Assembly: GCA_024228935.1 (NCBI GenBank)
Contig: JAAESX010000022.1
Location: 29,544-93,543 of the forward strand
Origin: Pseudomonadota bacterium
GTDB taxonomy: Bacteria; Myxococcota_A; UBA796; CAJQPC01
Direction of reading: 5' to 3'
Length of the DNA stretch: 64,000 nt
Position numbers and translations under genes: made by a program
Shown: positions 52,619 to 61,524 of the stretch, piece by piece
Position numbering within the stretch: position 1 is the stretch's first letter
How the letters are laid out: every line of letters begins with the position of its first letter
The notes under the pieces: model-generated
What the model saw: the letters and a program-made list of their open reading frames with translations, nothing else
The model's database searches: none
What the model was told of the DNA's origin: nothing

Positions 52619-55600
52619 CTACTCGCCACGCTCTCGGATGTGGAACTCGACGCGTCGGTTGGCGGCCCGAGCCTCCTCGCTCGTGCCGGCCACGAGGTGC
52701 TGGGACTCGCCGTACCCCTGCGCCATGAGCCGCTCGTCCTCGATGCCCGTCTGGACCAGGTAGGTCCGGACGGCCTGCGCGCGGCGCATCGACAGGTCGA
52801 GGTTGTACTCGTCCGCGCCCTGGTCGTCGGTGTGGCCCTGGATCTCGATCAGCGTGATCTCGGGGTGGTTCATCAGCGTCTCGACGACCTCGTCGAGCAG
52901 CGAGAACGACTCGCGCTTGATGACGTCGCTGTCGAGCTCGAAGAACACCTTGTCGAGGATGACGACCCGGTCGCCCTCGACCTTGACGCGGCCGGATTGC
53001 AGCACGACCTCGACGCTCGCGTTGCCGCGTGGCTCGACGGTGACGGCCTTCTCGACGCTGCGGTAGCCGTTGGCGCTGATGACGAGTGAGTGGCTGCCCG
53101 AGGGGAGGGTCAGCTCGGTGACCCCGTCCTCGTTGCCGCGGCTCGGGGCGGCCGGACGCCGGGTGCCGAGGACGCGCACTCGGGCGGCGACCGGCAGGCC
53201 GTCGGTGTCCTTGGCGGTGACCACCACGGTCCCGGGGATAGCGACCGGCTCGAGCCGCACCCGGTGCTCGTGGGGACCCTCCTCGGGCACGGCGAGCTTC
53301 TCGCTGACGGGCTCGAAGCCGTCGGCGGTGACGTTGAGCGTGTACTTGCCCGGCTCGAGCGAGCGGCCGAGCTCCCCGTCGAGCAGCACGAAGCTTCCGG
53401 TCGAGGGGCCCGCCTTCAGCTCGACGACGGCGTTCGCCACCTGGTTGCCCGCCTCGTCGATGACGACGATGCGGGTCGGGGTGAGCCCCGCCTCAGGGCA
53501 GCCGTCCAGGTCGTCGACGCCGTTGAGATCCTCGGCCTGGTCGGGGCAGAGATCGACATCGTCGGCGATGCCGTCACCATCCCGGTCGTTCGTGGCCAGC
53601 GAGGTCACCACCGGACCCGCGGGGGAGGGGGACCACGCCACACCGCCGACGATGCGCACGTCGGGGGCGCCGATGCCCTGGGTGATGCCCGTCCCGCCGC
53701 CGACGCGGACGACCAGGTCCTTCCAGGGGCGGATCTGGACGCTGCCGAGCGCCTCGGCGGGGCGTGCTCCGGAGACGCCCTCCTGACCCCAGACCCACGC
53801 GCCGTCGAGCTCGGCCGAGACGCCGACCTTGCTGTAGGGGCGCCAGGCCGCGCCGACGCCGTAGTCGAGCGAGGGGCCCCAGGTGAGGTCGGGGCCGATG
53901 GGCTCGCCGGTCCCCGAGGACACGCCTGCGTCCGCGACGAACAGCAGGTCGCCCATTCCGTAGGTCGCGCCGACGCCGCCGCCTCCGGTGGTCGACGCCT
54001 CGCCGAGCCAGCTCCCGTCATTGCCCGTGGGCAGGTCGAGGTGGGCCAGGACCGCCACGCCGAGCCCGTCGCCGCCTCGCTCGATGACCACCACACGGCC
54101 GGCCAGACGAGCGTCTCCGATCGCGTTGAACCCGCCCACCCGGTAGCCGCTCGCGGCGAGGTGGAGGGGCAGGTCGAGCCCGACCTGGGCGCGCGGCAGG
54201 TTCATCCATGCCTGCGCGTTGAGTGTGGTGACGCTCGCGAGCAGCTTCTTCTCGTCCCGACCGTCGTCGTAGCGGTAGACGAAGGGGTCGTTGGCGTAGT
54301 TCAGCGTCATCGCGCCGCCGACGGTGAACGCCTCTCCGACCTCGGTGTCCGCGGCGGTGAGGAAGGGACCGGCGCCCATCGCGGGGCGGAATCGCTGCGC
54401 GTCCACGGACTGGGCGGCGTCCTGGGCGGCCGCGGTCGACGGCGCGAGCAGGGCGGCCACGGCTACGGCGCCCTTCCGGCGTCGGATGAGGCCGAACAGG
54501 GCGAGCAGCGAGGGCAGAAGCGCCGGCATCATGGGCAGGCTGTTGCACGAGCCGCCCGTGAACTGACCGCCGGTGAAGATGGGGTCGCCGTTCACGCCGG
54601 TGTCCGAGCCACCCGAGTCGTCGCCCGTGTCGGTGCCGGGGCAGAGATCGTCGTCGGTCGGGTCGAGCACGTCGGGGATACCGTCGCAGTCGCTGTCCTC
54701 GTCGCAGGGGCCTTCCTGGTCGTCCGGGATGCCATCGCCGTCGGTGTCGGGGTCGTCCGGGTCGGTGCCGCAGTCGCCCTCTTCCTCGTTGGTGAGGCCG
54801 TCGCCGTCGCGGTCGTCGTTGTCGCAGAAGTCGGGCCACCCGTCGCCGTCGGCGTCGTCGAGCCACTCCTCGCTGTCATCGATCTCGTCGCCGTCGCTGT
54901 CGGCGTCGTCGACCTCGCCGTCGTCGTCGGGGCAGAGCTGCTCGAGCGCGTCCCAGATGCCATCGCCGTCCGTGTCGACGTCGTCCTCCTCGACCTCGGG
55001 GTCGATCTCCCACTCGTCCACGGCGCCATTGGCGTTTCGGTCCTCGTCGCCGTCGTCCACGCCGCCCGAGTCGGTGTCGGCCTCGTTCGCGTTCGTCTTC
55101 GTGTCCGGATCGGTGTCGATCACGAAGCAGCTCGAGCTCTCATCGGTGTCGGCCGAGGGCTCGGTCACTCCGCGCTCGAGGCCGTCGGTCAGGCCGTCGC
55201 CGTCGGTGTCGCAGTCGGCCGGATCGGTGTTGATCAGCAGCTCACGGTCGTCGGTCAGCCCGTCGTCGTCCGTGTCTCCGTCTTCCGGATCCGAGCCGGC
55301 CAGGACCTCGTCGGAGTCCGACACGCCGTCGCCGTCGGCGTCGACTGCGAGCTCGTCGGTCAGGCCGTCCTCGACTCCACCGAGGCCGCTGGAGTCGTCG
55401 TGACCGGCGATGTCGGCGTCGAGCTGGGCCAGGCCGCTGCTCTGCCCGGTCGCGAGCGCGACGGAGAAGTGCGTCGTCGAGTCGATGCCCAGATCGGACT
55501 CGAGGTCGGCCACCGACAGCGCGAAGTCGACGAACCAGTCGGCGTCGGTCCCGAACGACGAGTCGGCCTCGGTCAGGCGGATGGTGTCGTCGGCGACCGG

Positions 55601-56008
55601 ATCCGTCGAGAGGATGACGTGGGTGGTGAGCAGCGCGTCGGGGCCGTCGGCGCCCGTGTCGTTGGCCAGGAGCATGACGTAGGGGACCAGGCCCGTGAGC
55701 CCGAGCGCGTACTCGAACGTTGCGGGGTCTCCGTCGGTCTCGAAGAGCACGCCCCATGAGCCGGTCTGGAGAGCGTCCTGGTCCGAGTCGGTCCACGGGT
55801 CCTCGTCGATGCGCATCCGGAACCAGATGGTGGAGCCGTCGCTCGACCAGTAGCCGACGGGGTCGGTCTCATCGCCGACAAGGTCGACGTGGCCGTCGCC
55901 GATGTGGTCGCCGCGCTCGTCGGTCAGGTCGACGCCGCTCTGGGTGAGGGGGACCCAGCTCGCGTCGGAGGGCCAGGCGAAGGCGGTCGGAATGAGAAGC
56001 GACAGCAT
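52619..56008 (-). CDS. Large TSP3-repeat protein fused to an OmpA-family outer-membrane protein
   Basis: An 1129-residue protein. The signal is [11 protein letters not shown]. Residues about 15-230 form a beta-sandwich domain. Residues 235-470 are thrombospondin type 3-like calcium repeats ([20 protein letters not shown]). At residues 485-512 Cys488, a hydrophobic helix ([16 protein letters not shown]) and RRRK form an internal MYXO-CTERM-like sorting tail, directly followed by [16 protein letters not shown], which looks like a second signal peptide. The rest is an outer-membrane barrel-like region, a short TSP3 region, PEGA-like segments and a C-terminal OmpA peptidoglycan-binding domain ([36 protein letters not shown]). 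It is either a gene fusion or a precursor processed into two surface proteins. Confidence 0.87.
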   Translation of the reverse strand: MLSLLIPTAFAWPSDASWVPLTQSGVDLTDERGDHIGDGHVDLVGDETDPVGYWSSDGSTIWFRMRIDEDPWTDSDQDALQTGSWGVLFETDGDPATFEYALGLTGLVPYVMLLANDTGADGPDALLTTHVILSTDPVADDTIRLTEADSSFGTDADWFVDFALSVADLESDLGIDSTTHFSVALATGQSSGLAQLDADIAGHDDSSGLGGVEDGLTDELAVDADGDGVSDSDEVLAGSDPEDGDTDDDGLTDDRELLINTDPADCDTDGDGLTDGLERGVTEPSADTDESSSCFVIDTDPDTKTNANEADTDSGGVDDGDEDRNANGAVDEWEIDPEVEEDDVDTDGDGIWDALEQLCPDDDGEVDDADSDGDEIDDSEEWLDDADGDGWPDFCDNDDRDGDGLTNEEEGDCGTDPDDPDTDGDGIPDDQEGPCDEDSDCDGIPDVLDPTDDDLCPGTDTGDDSGGSDTGVNGDPIFTGGQFTGGSCNSLPMMPALLPSLLALFGLIRRRKGAVAVAALLAPSTAAAQDAAQSVDAQRFRPAMGAGPFLTAADTEVGEAFTVGGAMTLNYANDPFVYRYDDGRDEKKLLASVTTLNAQAWMNLPRAQVGLDLPLHLAASGYRVGGFNAIGDARLAGRVVVIERGGDGLGVAVLAHLDLPTGNDGSWLGEASTTGGGGVGATYGMGDLLFVADAGVSSGTGEPIGPDLTWGPSLDYGVGAAWRPYSKVGVSAELDGAWVWGQEGVSGARPAEALGSVQIRPWKDLVVRVGGGTGITQGIGAPDVRIVGGVAWSPSPAGPVVTSLATNDRDGDGIADDVDLCPDQAEDLNGVDDLDGCPEAGLTPTRIVVIDEAGNQVANAVVELKAGPSTGSFVLLDGELGRSLEPGKYTLNVTADGFEPVSEKLAVPEEGPHEHRVRLEPVAIPGTVVVTAKDTDGLPVAARVRVLGTRRPAAPSRGNEDGVTELTLPSGSHSLVISANGYRSVEKAVTVEPRGNASVEVVLQSGRVKVEGDRVVILDKVFFELDSDVIKRESFSLLDEVVETLMNHPEITLIEIQGHTDDQGADEYNLDLSMRRAQAVRTYLVQTGIEDERLMAQGYGESQHLVAGTSEEARAANRRVEFHIRERGE

Positions 56009-56101
56009 GGGGTGCTCCGGGGAATGGTCTCAAGTATCACCTGAAGAAAGAGGTGGACAAGTCAATGCTTCTGGGTGCGAGAGTCGGGTTAGCCGCGTTG
56101 C

Positions 56102-56887
56102 ATGTCCACCCCTCGCCCCGCCGCCACCGTCGTCGTCCTTCGAGACAGCCCCTCGGGACCTGAAGTGCTGATGGTCCAGCGCTCGAAGAAGAGCGGCTTC
56201 ATGCCCGACGCGCACGTGTTTCCGGGGGGGCGCGTCGATCTCGAGGACTCGGATGTCGTGGTCCGCGGCGGCGAGGAAGACCGCGTGCGGATGGGCCTGG
56301 GCGCGGCCGGCGCGGCCTACCAGGTCGCCGCTGTGCGCGAGTGCTACGAGGAGGCCGGGGTGCTCCTCGCGCGGGGTGAGCCCGACGATGCGGCGCGCAC
56401 GGCGCTCCAGGACCGGAAGCGGACGTTCGGAGACGTGGCCGAGGAGCTCGGGTGGGAGGTCGACGCCTCGGACCTCGTCTACTGGTCCTGGTGGATCACG
56501 CCGAAGCCCGAGCCGAAGCGCTACGACACGCGCTTCTTCGTGGCTCGGGTGGGGCGCGATGTCGCCGCGTCGCACGACCGGTACGAGACCGTCGACTCGG
56601 CGTGGTGGACGGTCGCCGGGGTGCTGGAGCGCTTCGACCGGGGCGAGGTGTTGCTCGCGCCCCCCACGTTCCGGACGCTCTGGGAGATGCGGGACCACAC
56701 GGACGTCGAGAGCATCCTGGCCGCCGGACGCGGCCGGGTGACCCCACCCATCGAGCCGCGCGCCCGGATCGACGACGGCGTCGTGACGGTGCTGCTGCCC
56801 GGGGATCCCGAGCACCCCTCGGACGAGGGCTTGGATGGGCCCACCCGGCACACGCTCTCGCAGGGCCGGTGGTTCGTTCACCGGTGA
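56102..56887 (+). CDS. Nudix hydrolase (NUDT19-like)
   Basis: A 261-residue soluble Nudix enzyme. It starts PAATVVVLRDSPSGPEVLMVQRSKKSGFMPDAHVFPGGRVDLED, then AAVRECYEEAGVLL supplies the catalytic REx2EE part of the Nudix box. The large insert between GGR and the RE helix and the length of about 260 recall the CoA-pyrophosphatase NUDT19 group. WSWWITPKPEPKRYDTRFFVA is a further family stretch. The substrate could be a CoA ester or nucleotide derivative. It is followed at 30 bases by the subtilase gene. Confidence 0.88.
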   Translation: MSTPRPAATVVVLRDSPSGPEVLMVQRSKKSGFMPDAHVFPGGRVDLEDSDVVVRGGEEDRVRMGLGAAGAAYQVAAVRECYEEAGVLLARGEPDDAARTALQDRKRTFGDVAEELGWEVDASDLVYWSWWITPKPEPKRYDTRFFVARVGRDVAASHDRYETVDSAWWTVAGVLERFDRGEVLLAPPTFRTLWEMRDHTDVESILAAGRGRVTPPIEPRARIDDGVVTVLLPGDPEHPSDEGLDGPTRHTLSQGRWFVHR

Positions 56888-56917
56888 CGGCGCCGAGACT
56901 CTGGGTACAGTGACGCC

Positions 56918-58264
56918 GTGCTCCTCCTGATCGGCCTCAGCGTCGCGAGCCCCCACAGGGTGCCGCACGACAAGCCCGCGCGCGTCGACTGGGCGCCGGG
57001 GCTGCGCGACGACGTGGTGCACGTGAAGCTGGTCGAGGGGCAGCTCGAGGAGCCGACCATCGCGGGCGCGGTCGACGTCCGACCGCTGTTTCGGGATCCG
57101 GCCGAGCTGGCCGGTGAGCGCGCCCGCTTCGACCCGGACGAGCAGCTGGCCGACCTGACCACCTGGTTTCGGGTCCAGGTGGCGCCGGGCGCCGGGCCCG
57201 AGCTGGCGATGGCGCTCAACGAGGATCCGCGCGTCGAGGTGGCGACGCTCGCGCTCGCGGCCGTGCGACCGCCCGAAGACCTGGACCCGACGACGCCGGA
57301 CTTCACCGACCAGCAGTCCTACCTGGACGCAGCCCCGACCGGGATGGGCGCCACGGTCTCCTGGCCCGGCGCCCGAGGCGAGCACGTCGTCGTCGCCGAC
57401 ATCGAGTACGGGTGGGAGCCCGACCACGAGGAGCTCTCTCGCTCGCCGTCCGCCTTCTCCTGGGGCCACACCTCGGACTCGTGGACCTTCCACGGCAACA
57501 TGGTGCTGTCGATCCTCGTCGGGCAGGACGACGGCTACGGCGTGACGGGCTTCGTCCCCGACGCCACCTCGATGATGATCTCGCCGTACGCGGACGTCGC
57601 CGACTACGACGTGGCTGCGGCCATCGATGGCGCCACGGCGCTGCTCGGCCCGGGGGACGTGCTCCTCATCGAGCAGCAGGTGAGCGCAAACGGGGGCTTC
57701 GCGCCGGTCGAGTCGAGCCCGGCCGTCTTCGACGCCATCTCGCTCGCCGTCGCCAAGGGGATCGTCGTCATCGAGCCGGCGGGGAACGGGGGCCAGGACC
57801 TCGACGCGGTGTCGTGGGAGGGCTGGTTCGACCGCGACACACGCGACTCCGGCGCCATCCTGGTCGGGGGTGGGGCCAGCCCGGAGGACACCTCGGAGCC
57901 CCTGCGTGGGTGGAACGGCGTCTCCTGCTACGGGAGCCGCGTCGATGTCCAGGGCGTCTCCAGCTACACCGTCGTCTCGGCGACGACGGGCGACTACGAG
58001 CCGGACCTCTTCTTTCCGGACGGCGACGACCGACAGGCCTACACGACGCAGTTCGGCGGGACCTCGGCTGCGTCCGCGATGGTGGCCGGCGTCGCGGCGA
58101 GCTTCCAGTCCGCCGCGATCGAGTCGACCGGGGTCCCGTGGGATCCCGTCGAGCTGCGTGCGCTCATGGTCGGCACGGGGACGCCACAGTCGGACGCCTC
58201 GCCCCAGCACATCGGCCCGCAACCGGACCTGGCCGTGATGCTGCAGACTGCGGGCCTGCACTAG
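56918..58264 (+). CDS. Exported subtilisin-like serine protease (S8)
   Basis: A 448-residue protein with a very short signal (MLLLIGLSVA). Residues about 20-150 are a propeptide-like region. The catalytic triad is visible as Asp161 (ADIEYGWEPDH), His192 (FHGNMVLSILVG) and Ser383 (FGGTSAASAMVAG), with the oxyanion Asn290 in PAGNGG. The Asp and His motifs are divergent (DIEYG, HGN), so activity is likely but specificity unknown. The GTG start follows directly on the signal sequence. It ends two bases before the converging PilZ-like gene. Confidence 0.87.
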   Translation: MLLLIGLSVASPHRVPHDKPARVDWAPGLRDDVVHVKLVEGQLEEPTIAGAVDVRPLFRDPAELAGERARFDPDEQLADLTTWFRVQVAPGAGPELAMALNEDPRVEVATLALAAVRPPEDLDPTTPDFTDQQSYLDAAPTGMGATVSWPGARGEHVVVADIEYGWEPDHEELSRSPSAFSWGHTSDSWTFHGNMVLSILVGQDDGYGVTGFVPDATSMMISPYADVADYDVAAAIDGATALLGPGDVLLIEQQVSANGGFAPVESSPAVFDAISLAVAKGIVVIEPAGNGGQDLDAVSWEGWFDRDTRDSGAILVGGGASPEDTSEPLRGWNGVSCYGSRVDVQGVSSYTVVSATTGDYEPDLFFPDGDDRQAYTTQFGGTSAASAMVAGVAASFQSAAIESTGVPWDPVELRALMVGTGTPQSDASPQHIGPQPDLAVMLQTAGLH

Positions 58265-58265
58265 C

Positions 58266-59807
58266 CTAGGCGGGCGCGGCGGCTCGCTTGAGCTTGGTCT
58301 TCGTGGCGAACGCCAGGTCGACGGCCAAGGTGAACCCGGACGTCTCGGTGCTCTTCACGCGGGCGGTGAGCGCCAGGACCTGACCGTCGTGCAGCTCGAG
58401 TCGCAGCTTGACCGGTCCGCTCGGCGGCGGGTCGGCGGTCACGAGCGTCAGCTTCTTCTTCTTCAGGCCGCCTTCCCAGCTCGTCGCGAAGTCCTCGCGC
58501 GTCTTCCAGGTGACCGTGACGGCGGCGCCATCGGTCCGCACCTTGGGGCCGGAGACCGCGGCTTCGTCGGCCTCGTCGACCGCGGGGGGCTCGGGCTCGG
58601 GCGCGGCGGCCACGGGCTCGGGCGCAGCGGGCTCGGGCTCGTCCGACATGTCCGGGATCGGAGCGGTGTCGCCGATCCAGACGTCGTCCAGGTCCGGCAG
58701 GGCGCCGGTCGGCTCGTCGAAGTCGATGGTCGGTGTCTCGTCGACGCTGACCGGCGGCTCGGGCTCCTCGAGCTCCTCGGGCTCCATGTCGAGCGTCGGC
58801 ATGTCGTCCTGCGGTGCCGGGACAGGCTCGGGCTCGGGGATCGCCTCGACGACCTCGTCCGAGATCCGGCCGAGCGGGACGTCGCTGTCGTCTCGGAACC
58901 GCGGTGCGCGCAGATCGTCGACGTCGTCGTCCTCGAACTCGTCGTCGTCGTCGATGAGCTCGTCGAACGTGTCCTCGGCGAGCCCGTCGCCGGTGAGCTC
59001 GGCGAAGCTGTCGTCGTCGCTGTCGTCCTCGATGATGTCCTCGAGCACGCCGCCCGACTCGAGCAGCTCGTCGAAGTCCGACTCGTCCAGGCTCTCGTCG
59101 CCGGTCTCGATGCCCAGGTCCAGGCTCTGCAGTCCGTCACCCAGGTCGTCGAGCCAGCCGTCGTCCTCTTCGGGCGGGGCGGCGACAGCGACGGGCTGTG
59201 TGGTGACCGACTGGGAGGGGGCCGGTCGCGTCGGGGGAGGGGGCCGATCGCTCTCACGTCGGGCGCGGTCCGCCAGCGACTTGCGCAGGGCGGCGAGCAC
59301 CGCGTTGGTGTCGCCTTCGGTGACGTCCGTGTTCTCTTCGTCGTCGAACCGGTAGGGGTCCTTCGACTTGGACTCCTGGCCGAGCGTGGCGTCGATCGCC
59401 TTGAGCGTGTGGTTGGTCTGCGCGTCGGTCGCCGACGACATCCGCATGTCGAAGCCTTCCTGCAGCTCGGCCACGACCAGATCGGGGCGCGTCGAGGCGC
59501 CTCCGCTGGCGCTGGTCTCGAGCCAGACGTCGAAGCGCTCGGCGTCCGGATCGGACACCTCGGCGACGATGCATTCATACGCTCGCTGACCACCGGCGGT
59601 CCCGCCTGTGCGCTCGATCTGGATCAAGGCCGTGAACGGGATCGTGGCCCCCGGCAGCTCCATCTTGAGCGTCATCTTCTCGCCCACGGCCAGCTTGCGG
59701 TCCGTGCGGAGAGAGATCTGCTTGCGTCCGTCGAGCCGGTGCACGCGCCCGAAAGCGATGCCCGTCTCGGTCTTCAGGGTGATCGGGAGATCGAGAGTGA
59801 CGACCAT
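58266..59807 (-). CDS. PilZ-like domain protein with a long acidic linker
   Basis: A 513-residue soluble protein. Residues 1-105 (LPITLKTETGIAFGRVHRLDGRKQISLRTDRKLAVGEKMTLKMELPGATIPFTALIQIERTG) resemble a PilZ beta-barrel, and residues about 435-508 (WEGGLKKKKLTLVTADPPPSGPVKLRLELHDGQVLALTARVKSTETSGFTLAVDL) resemble a second one. Between them are about 280 residues of Asp/Glu/Pro-rich disordered linker. PilZ domains can bind c-di-GMP, but the RxxxR/DxSxxG motifs are not clear here, so binding is doubtful. Gliding- and pili-linked proteins of myxobacteria have such domains. It starts 37 bases from tRNA-Sec, divergently. Confidence 0.7.
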   Translation of the reverse strand: MVVTLDLPITLKTETGIAFGRVHRLDGRKQISLRTDRKLAVGEKMTLKMELPGATIPFTALIQIERTGGTAGGQRAYECIVAEVSDPDAERFDVWLETSASGGASTRPDLVVAELQEGFDMRMSSATDAQTNHTLKAIDATLGQESKSKDPYRFDDEENTDVTEGDTNAVLAALRKSLADRARRESDRPPPPTRPAPSQSVTTQPVAVAAPPEEDDGWLDDLGDGLQSLDLGIETGDESLDESDFDELLESGGVLEDIIEDDSDDDSFAELTGDGLAEDTFDELIDDDDEFEDDDVDDLRAPRFRDDSDVPLGRISDEVVEAIPEPEPVPAPQDDMPTLDMEPEELEEPEPPVSVDETPTIDFDEPTGALPDLDDVWIGDTAPIPDMSDEPEPAAPEPVAAAPEPEPPAVDEADEAAVSGPKVRTDGAAVTVTWKTREDFATSWEGGLKKKKLTLVTADPPPSGPVKLRLELHDGQVLALTARVKSTETSGFTLAVDLAFATKTKLKRAAAPA

Positions 59808-59844
59808 GGTGCGGGCATCATCGCACAGGGGTTACGGCGAGTGT

Positions 59845-59944
59845 GGCGGGTGTTGCTGTCCTGGTGGAGGCCCCGGTCTTCAAAGCCGATGAGGCGCGTC
59901 GAGAGGCGTTGCCTGGTGGGTTCGATTCCCATCACCCGCCGCCA
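59845..59944 (+). tRNA. selC: Selenocysteine tRNA (anticodon UCA)
   Basis: The 100-nt gene folds as a bacterial tRNA-Sec. The 8-bp acceptor stem pairs GGCGGGTG (59845-59852) with CACCCGCC (59933-59940), followed by discriminator G and an encoded CCA. The T arm is GTGGG-TTCGATT-CCCAT (59916-59932), so acceptor plus T stem is 13 bp, the hallmark of bacterial tRNA-Sec. The anticodon loop is CTTCAAA with TCA at 59880-59882, on a stem CGGT/GCCG. A long variable arm of over 20 nt spans 59890-59913. It decodes UGA with SelB and supports the selenoprotein at 17907-19559. Anticodon, length and stem pattern exclude tRNA-Leu or tRNA-Ser. Confidence 0.93.
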
Positions 59945-60349
59945 CTCTGTGGAGAAACGCAGTCGTTCCCGTGGGTTGCGGCCTGGGCAGCCGAGCGCGT
60001 TCCGCAGGCGCTCCGCAGTTCAGCGATCGACGGCTTCGTAGACGGCGATAGCGGCACGCACGTAGGCGCGCTGGCGGTCGGTGGAGAGCGTCGGGAAGCG
60101 GCGGAGCATCGTGACGAGGGCCTTGGCCTCGGTGGGAGCATAAGCGAATCAAAGCACCTCTCCCGAGCAGCGACCGCGCCAGCATCCCACAGCGGACCCT
60201 GGTTGAAGTCCTGATTCTGCTGGGATCTGGCACCCCTTCGGTGCGAGTCCAGGCCCTCGAAGCGTGCTCGGGGCAAGGCGCCGGGGTCCACACGCAGCCC
60301 GAGCCTGGCTCTCGCTGAGTGCTGGGGTCCTGGGGCCTCTCCCCGGAGG
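59945..60349. other. Gene-poor zone 3' of tRNA-Sec with a possible gene remnant
   Basis: No intact gene is visible. On the minus strand, 60022-60147 reads AYAPTEAKALVTMLRRFPTL and continues to YEAVDR before a stop; it looks protein-like but lacks a start and is preceded by an in-frame TGA, so it is probably the 3' end of a lost gene. A small dyad lies near 60230-60250. The plus strand shows nothing convincing. The position directly after a tRNA gene is a common integration site. Confidence 0.4.
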
Positions 60350-60739
60350 CTACAACTGCGCCTTGCTACGCTCGCGCTGGCAGCTCCTCAGCCGGAGGTG
60401 CGCCCGGGCCGCTCCTTGCAGCCCGCGCAGGACATCGAGGGTCCCGGCACCCGGCAGCACCACTGCGCGGACGGTCATCCTCCCCCCACAGCTGGGGCAG
60501 GCAAAGGCGTCCACGCTGAACACGCGTGCCAAGAGGTCGGCCCAGTGAAAGCGATGCGGGCCAGGCAGTGGCTCGGGTAGCCGCGGTGACCTCAGCGAGC
60601 CTCGACAGGTCCGCCTGGGGGGCTTCGGCACAATGGATGAGCGCAGTGCCGACCGGCTGGCCAGCACGCCGTGGTAGAGCACGGTGTGTGTCCTCGGAGG
60701 TGCCTCAGGTCGAGGTGCAGGTCCGCGCAGCGGCTCCAC
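60350..60739 (-). mobile_element. IS91-type (Y2) transposase remnant, C-terminal part
   Basis: A 129-residue reading contains TVLYHGVLASRSALRSSIVP and HRFHWADLLARVFSVDAFACPSCGGRMTVRAVV. The HWADLLARVF-D--ACPxCGGR-- block is the typical C-terminal signature of IS91-family transposases. The N-terminal catalytic half with the two tyrosines is missing, so the element is dead. No terminal inverted repeats are expected for this family and none were identified. It abuts the truncated outer-membrane protein gene at about 60690. Confidence 0.75.
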
Positions 60740-60993
60740 TCCGCGTGATGCCTTGGGTGAGCCTCGCCTCTCAGCACCTGGTGCAGATCGAGACCACCCA
60801 CGTCCTGAGCGCTTCCGGCGAGAGTGTCGAGCGCGACTTCACCCACCTCTGGACCCCCTGGCTGAAGGTCGGGGCCGGGATCCCGCTGGGCGAACGCCTG
60901 GGACTCGAGCTCGGCGTGGACCTGGCACGTGTCGACGGGGCCTTCGCGCTTCCCGGGCTTCACGGTGCCGTGGCCCTGAGGAGTGGCTCGTGA
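60691..60993 (+). pseudogene. Truncated outer-membrane beta-barrel protein (C-terminal part)
   Basis: About 100 residues from SSEVPQVEVQVRAAAPLRV to VAVALRSGS with alternating hydrophobic strands (WVSLASQHLVQIETTHVLSA, WLKVGAGIPLGERLGLELGVDLARV), the look of the last strands of an outer-membrane barrel. No start codon or signal peptide precedes it; upstream is the IS91-type remnant on the opposite strand. The gene appears to have lost its 5' part. Its stop overlaps the GTG of the next broken gene (GTGA), showing they were once an operon. Confidence 0.6.
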
Positions 60994-61393
60994 TCGCCCT
61001 GGCCCTGCTCCTCGCCGGATGCGCCCCGGAGACGCTGTACCGAGTGGATCTGGAGGGGAGGTCCTCGCCGAGCCGAACGGCACCATCACCCTGACCTTCG
61101 CCTACCACTGGTGGGGAGAGGGCGTCCTCAGCACGCCGTTCCAGCCGATCCACTCCCTGGAGATGGATGGCCCCGGCCGCTTCTCGACGTCCCTGGACTA
61201 CTTCCCAGAGGACGGGGAGGGACTGCTCGTCTACGGGTGGCAGGACCTCGACGGCGACAACCAGCTCTGTGCCCCTGGCGCGGGGGAAGAGCCCTCCGGA
61301 CTGGTCGAGGTCACCGACTTTCCCACCTTCCCGGTGCAGGTGCTGCTCCCCCTCGACGCCACGTGCAGCGGCCCCGAGACTCTCCTTCCCTGA
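60990..61393 (+). pseudogene. Small lipoprotein broken by a frameshift
   Basis: The GTG at 60990 begins MIALALLLAGCAPETLYRVDLEG with a clear lipobox Cys11. Within the GGAGGGGAGG run at about 61051-61061 the frame changes; the protein continues in the next frame as EVLAEPNGTITLTFAYHWWG to PLDATCSGPETLLP at 61393. Restoring one base gives a lipoprotein of about 134 residues. The break lies in a G-rich run, so a sequencing error or a real decay event are both possible. Family not recognised. Confidence 0.65.
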
Positions 61394-61524
61394 GCGCAGA
61401 CCTCGCGGTGAAGACTGGGCAGAAGCTGACTTCTGTGGTGAAATTCACCCCCCCCCTGAGTCGAGGGCCTTCCAGCCCACGCCTCTCGGCTCCAGGGGCG
61501 ACCCCTGGCCCCAAGGAGGCAGTG

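Noticed and set aside
60147..60170. In-frame TGA before the AYAPTEAK reading as a second selenocysteine codon
   Set aside because: No homologous Cys motif, no AGGU-type hairpin after it, and the reading is a remnant with no start.
60225..60260. Second tRNA-like element after tRNA-Sec
   Set aside because: Only a short dyad and a GTGCGAGTCC stretch resembling a T loop; no acceptor stem or anticodon arm.
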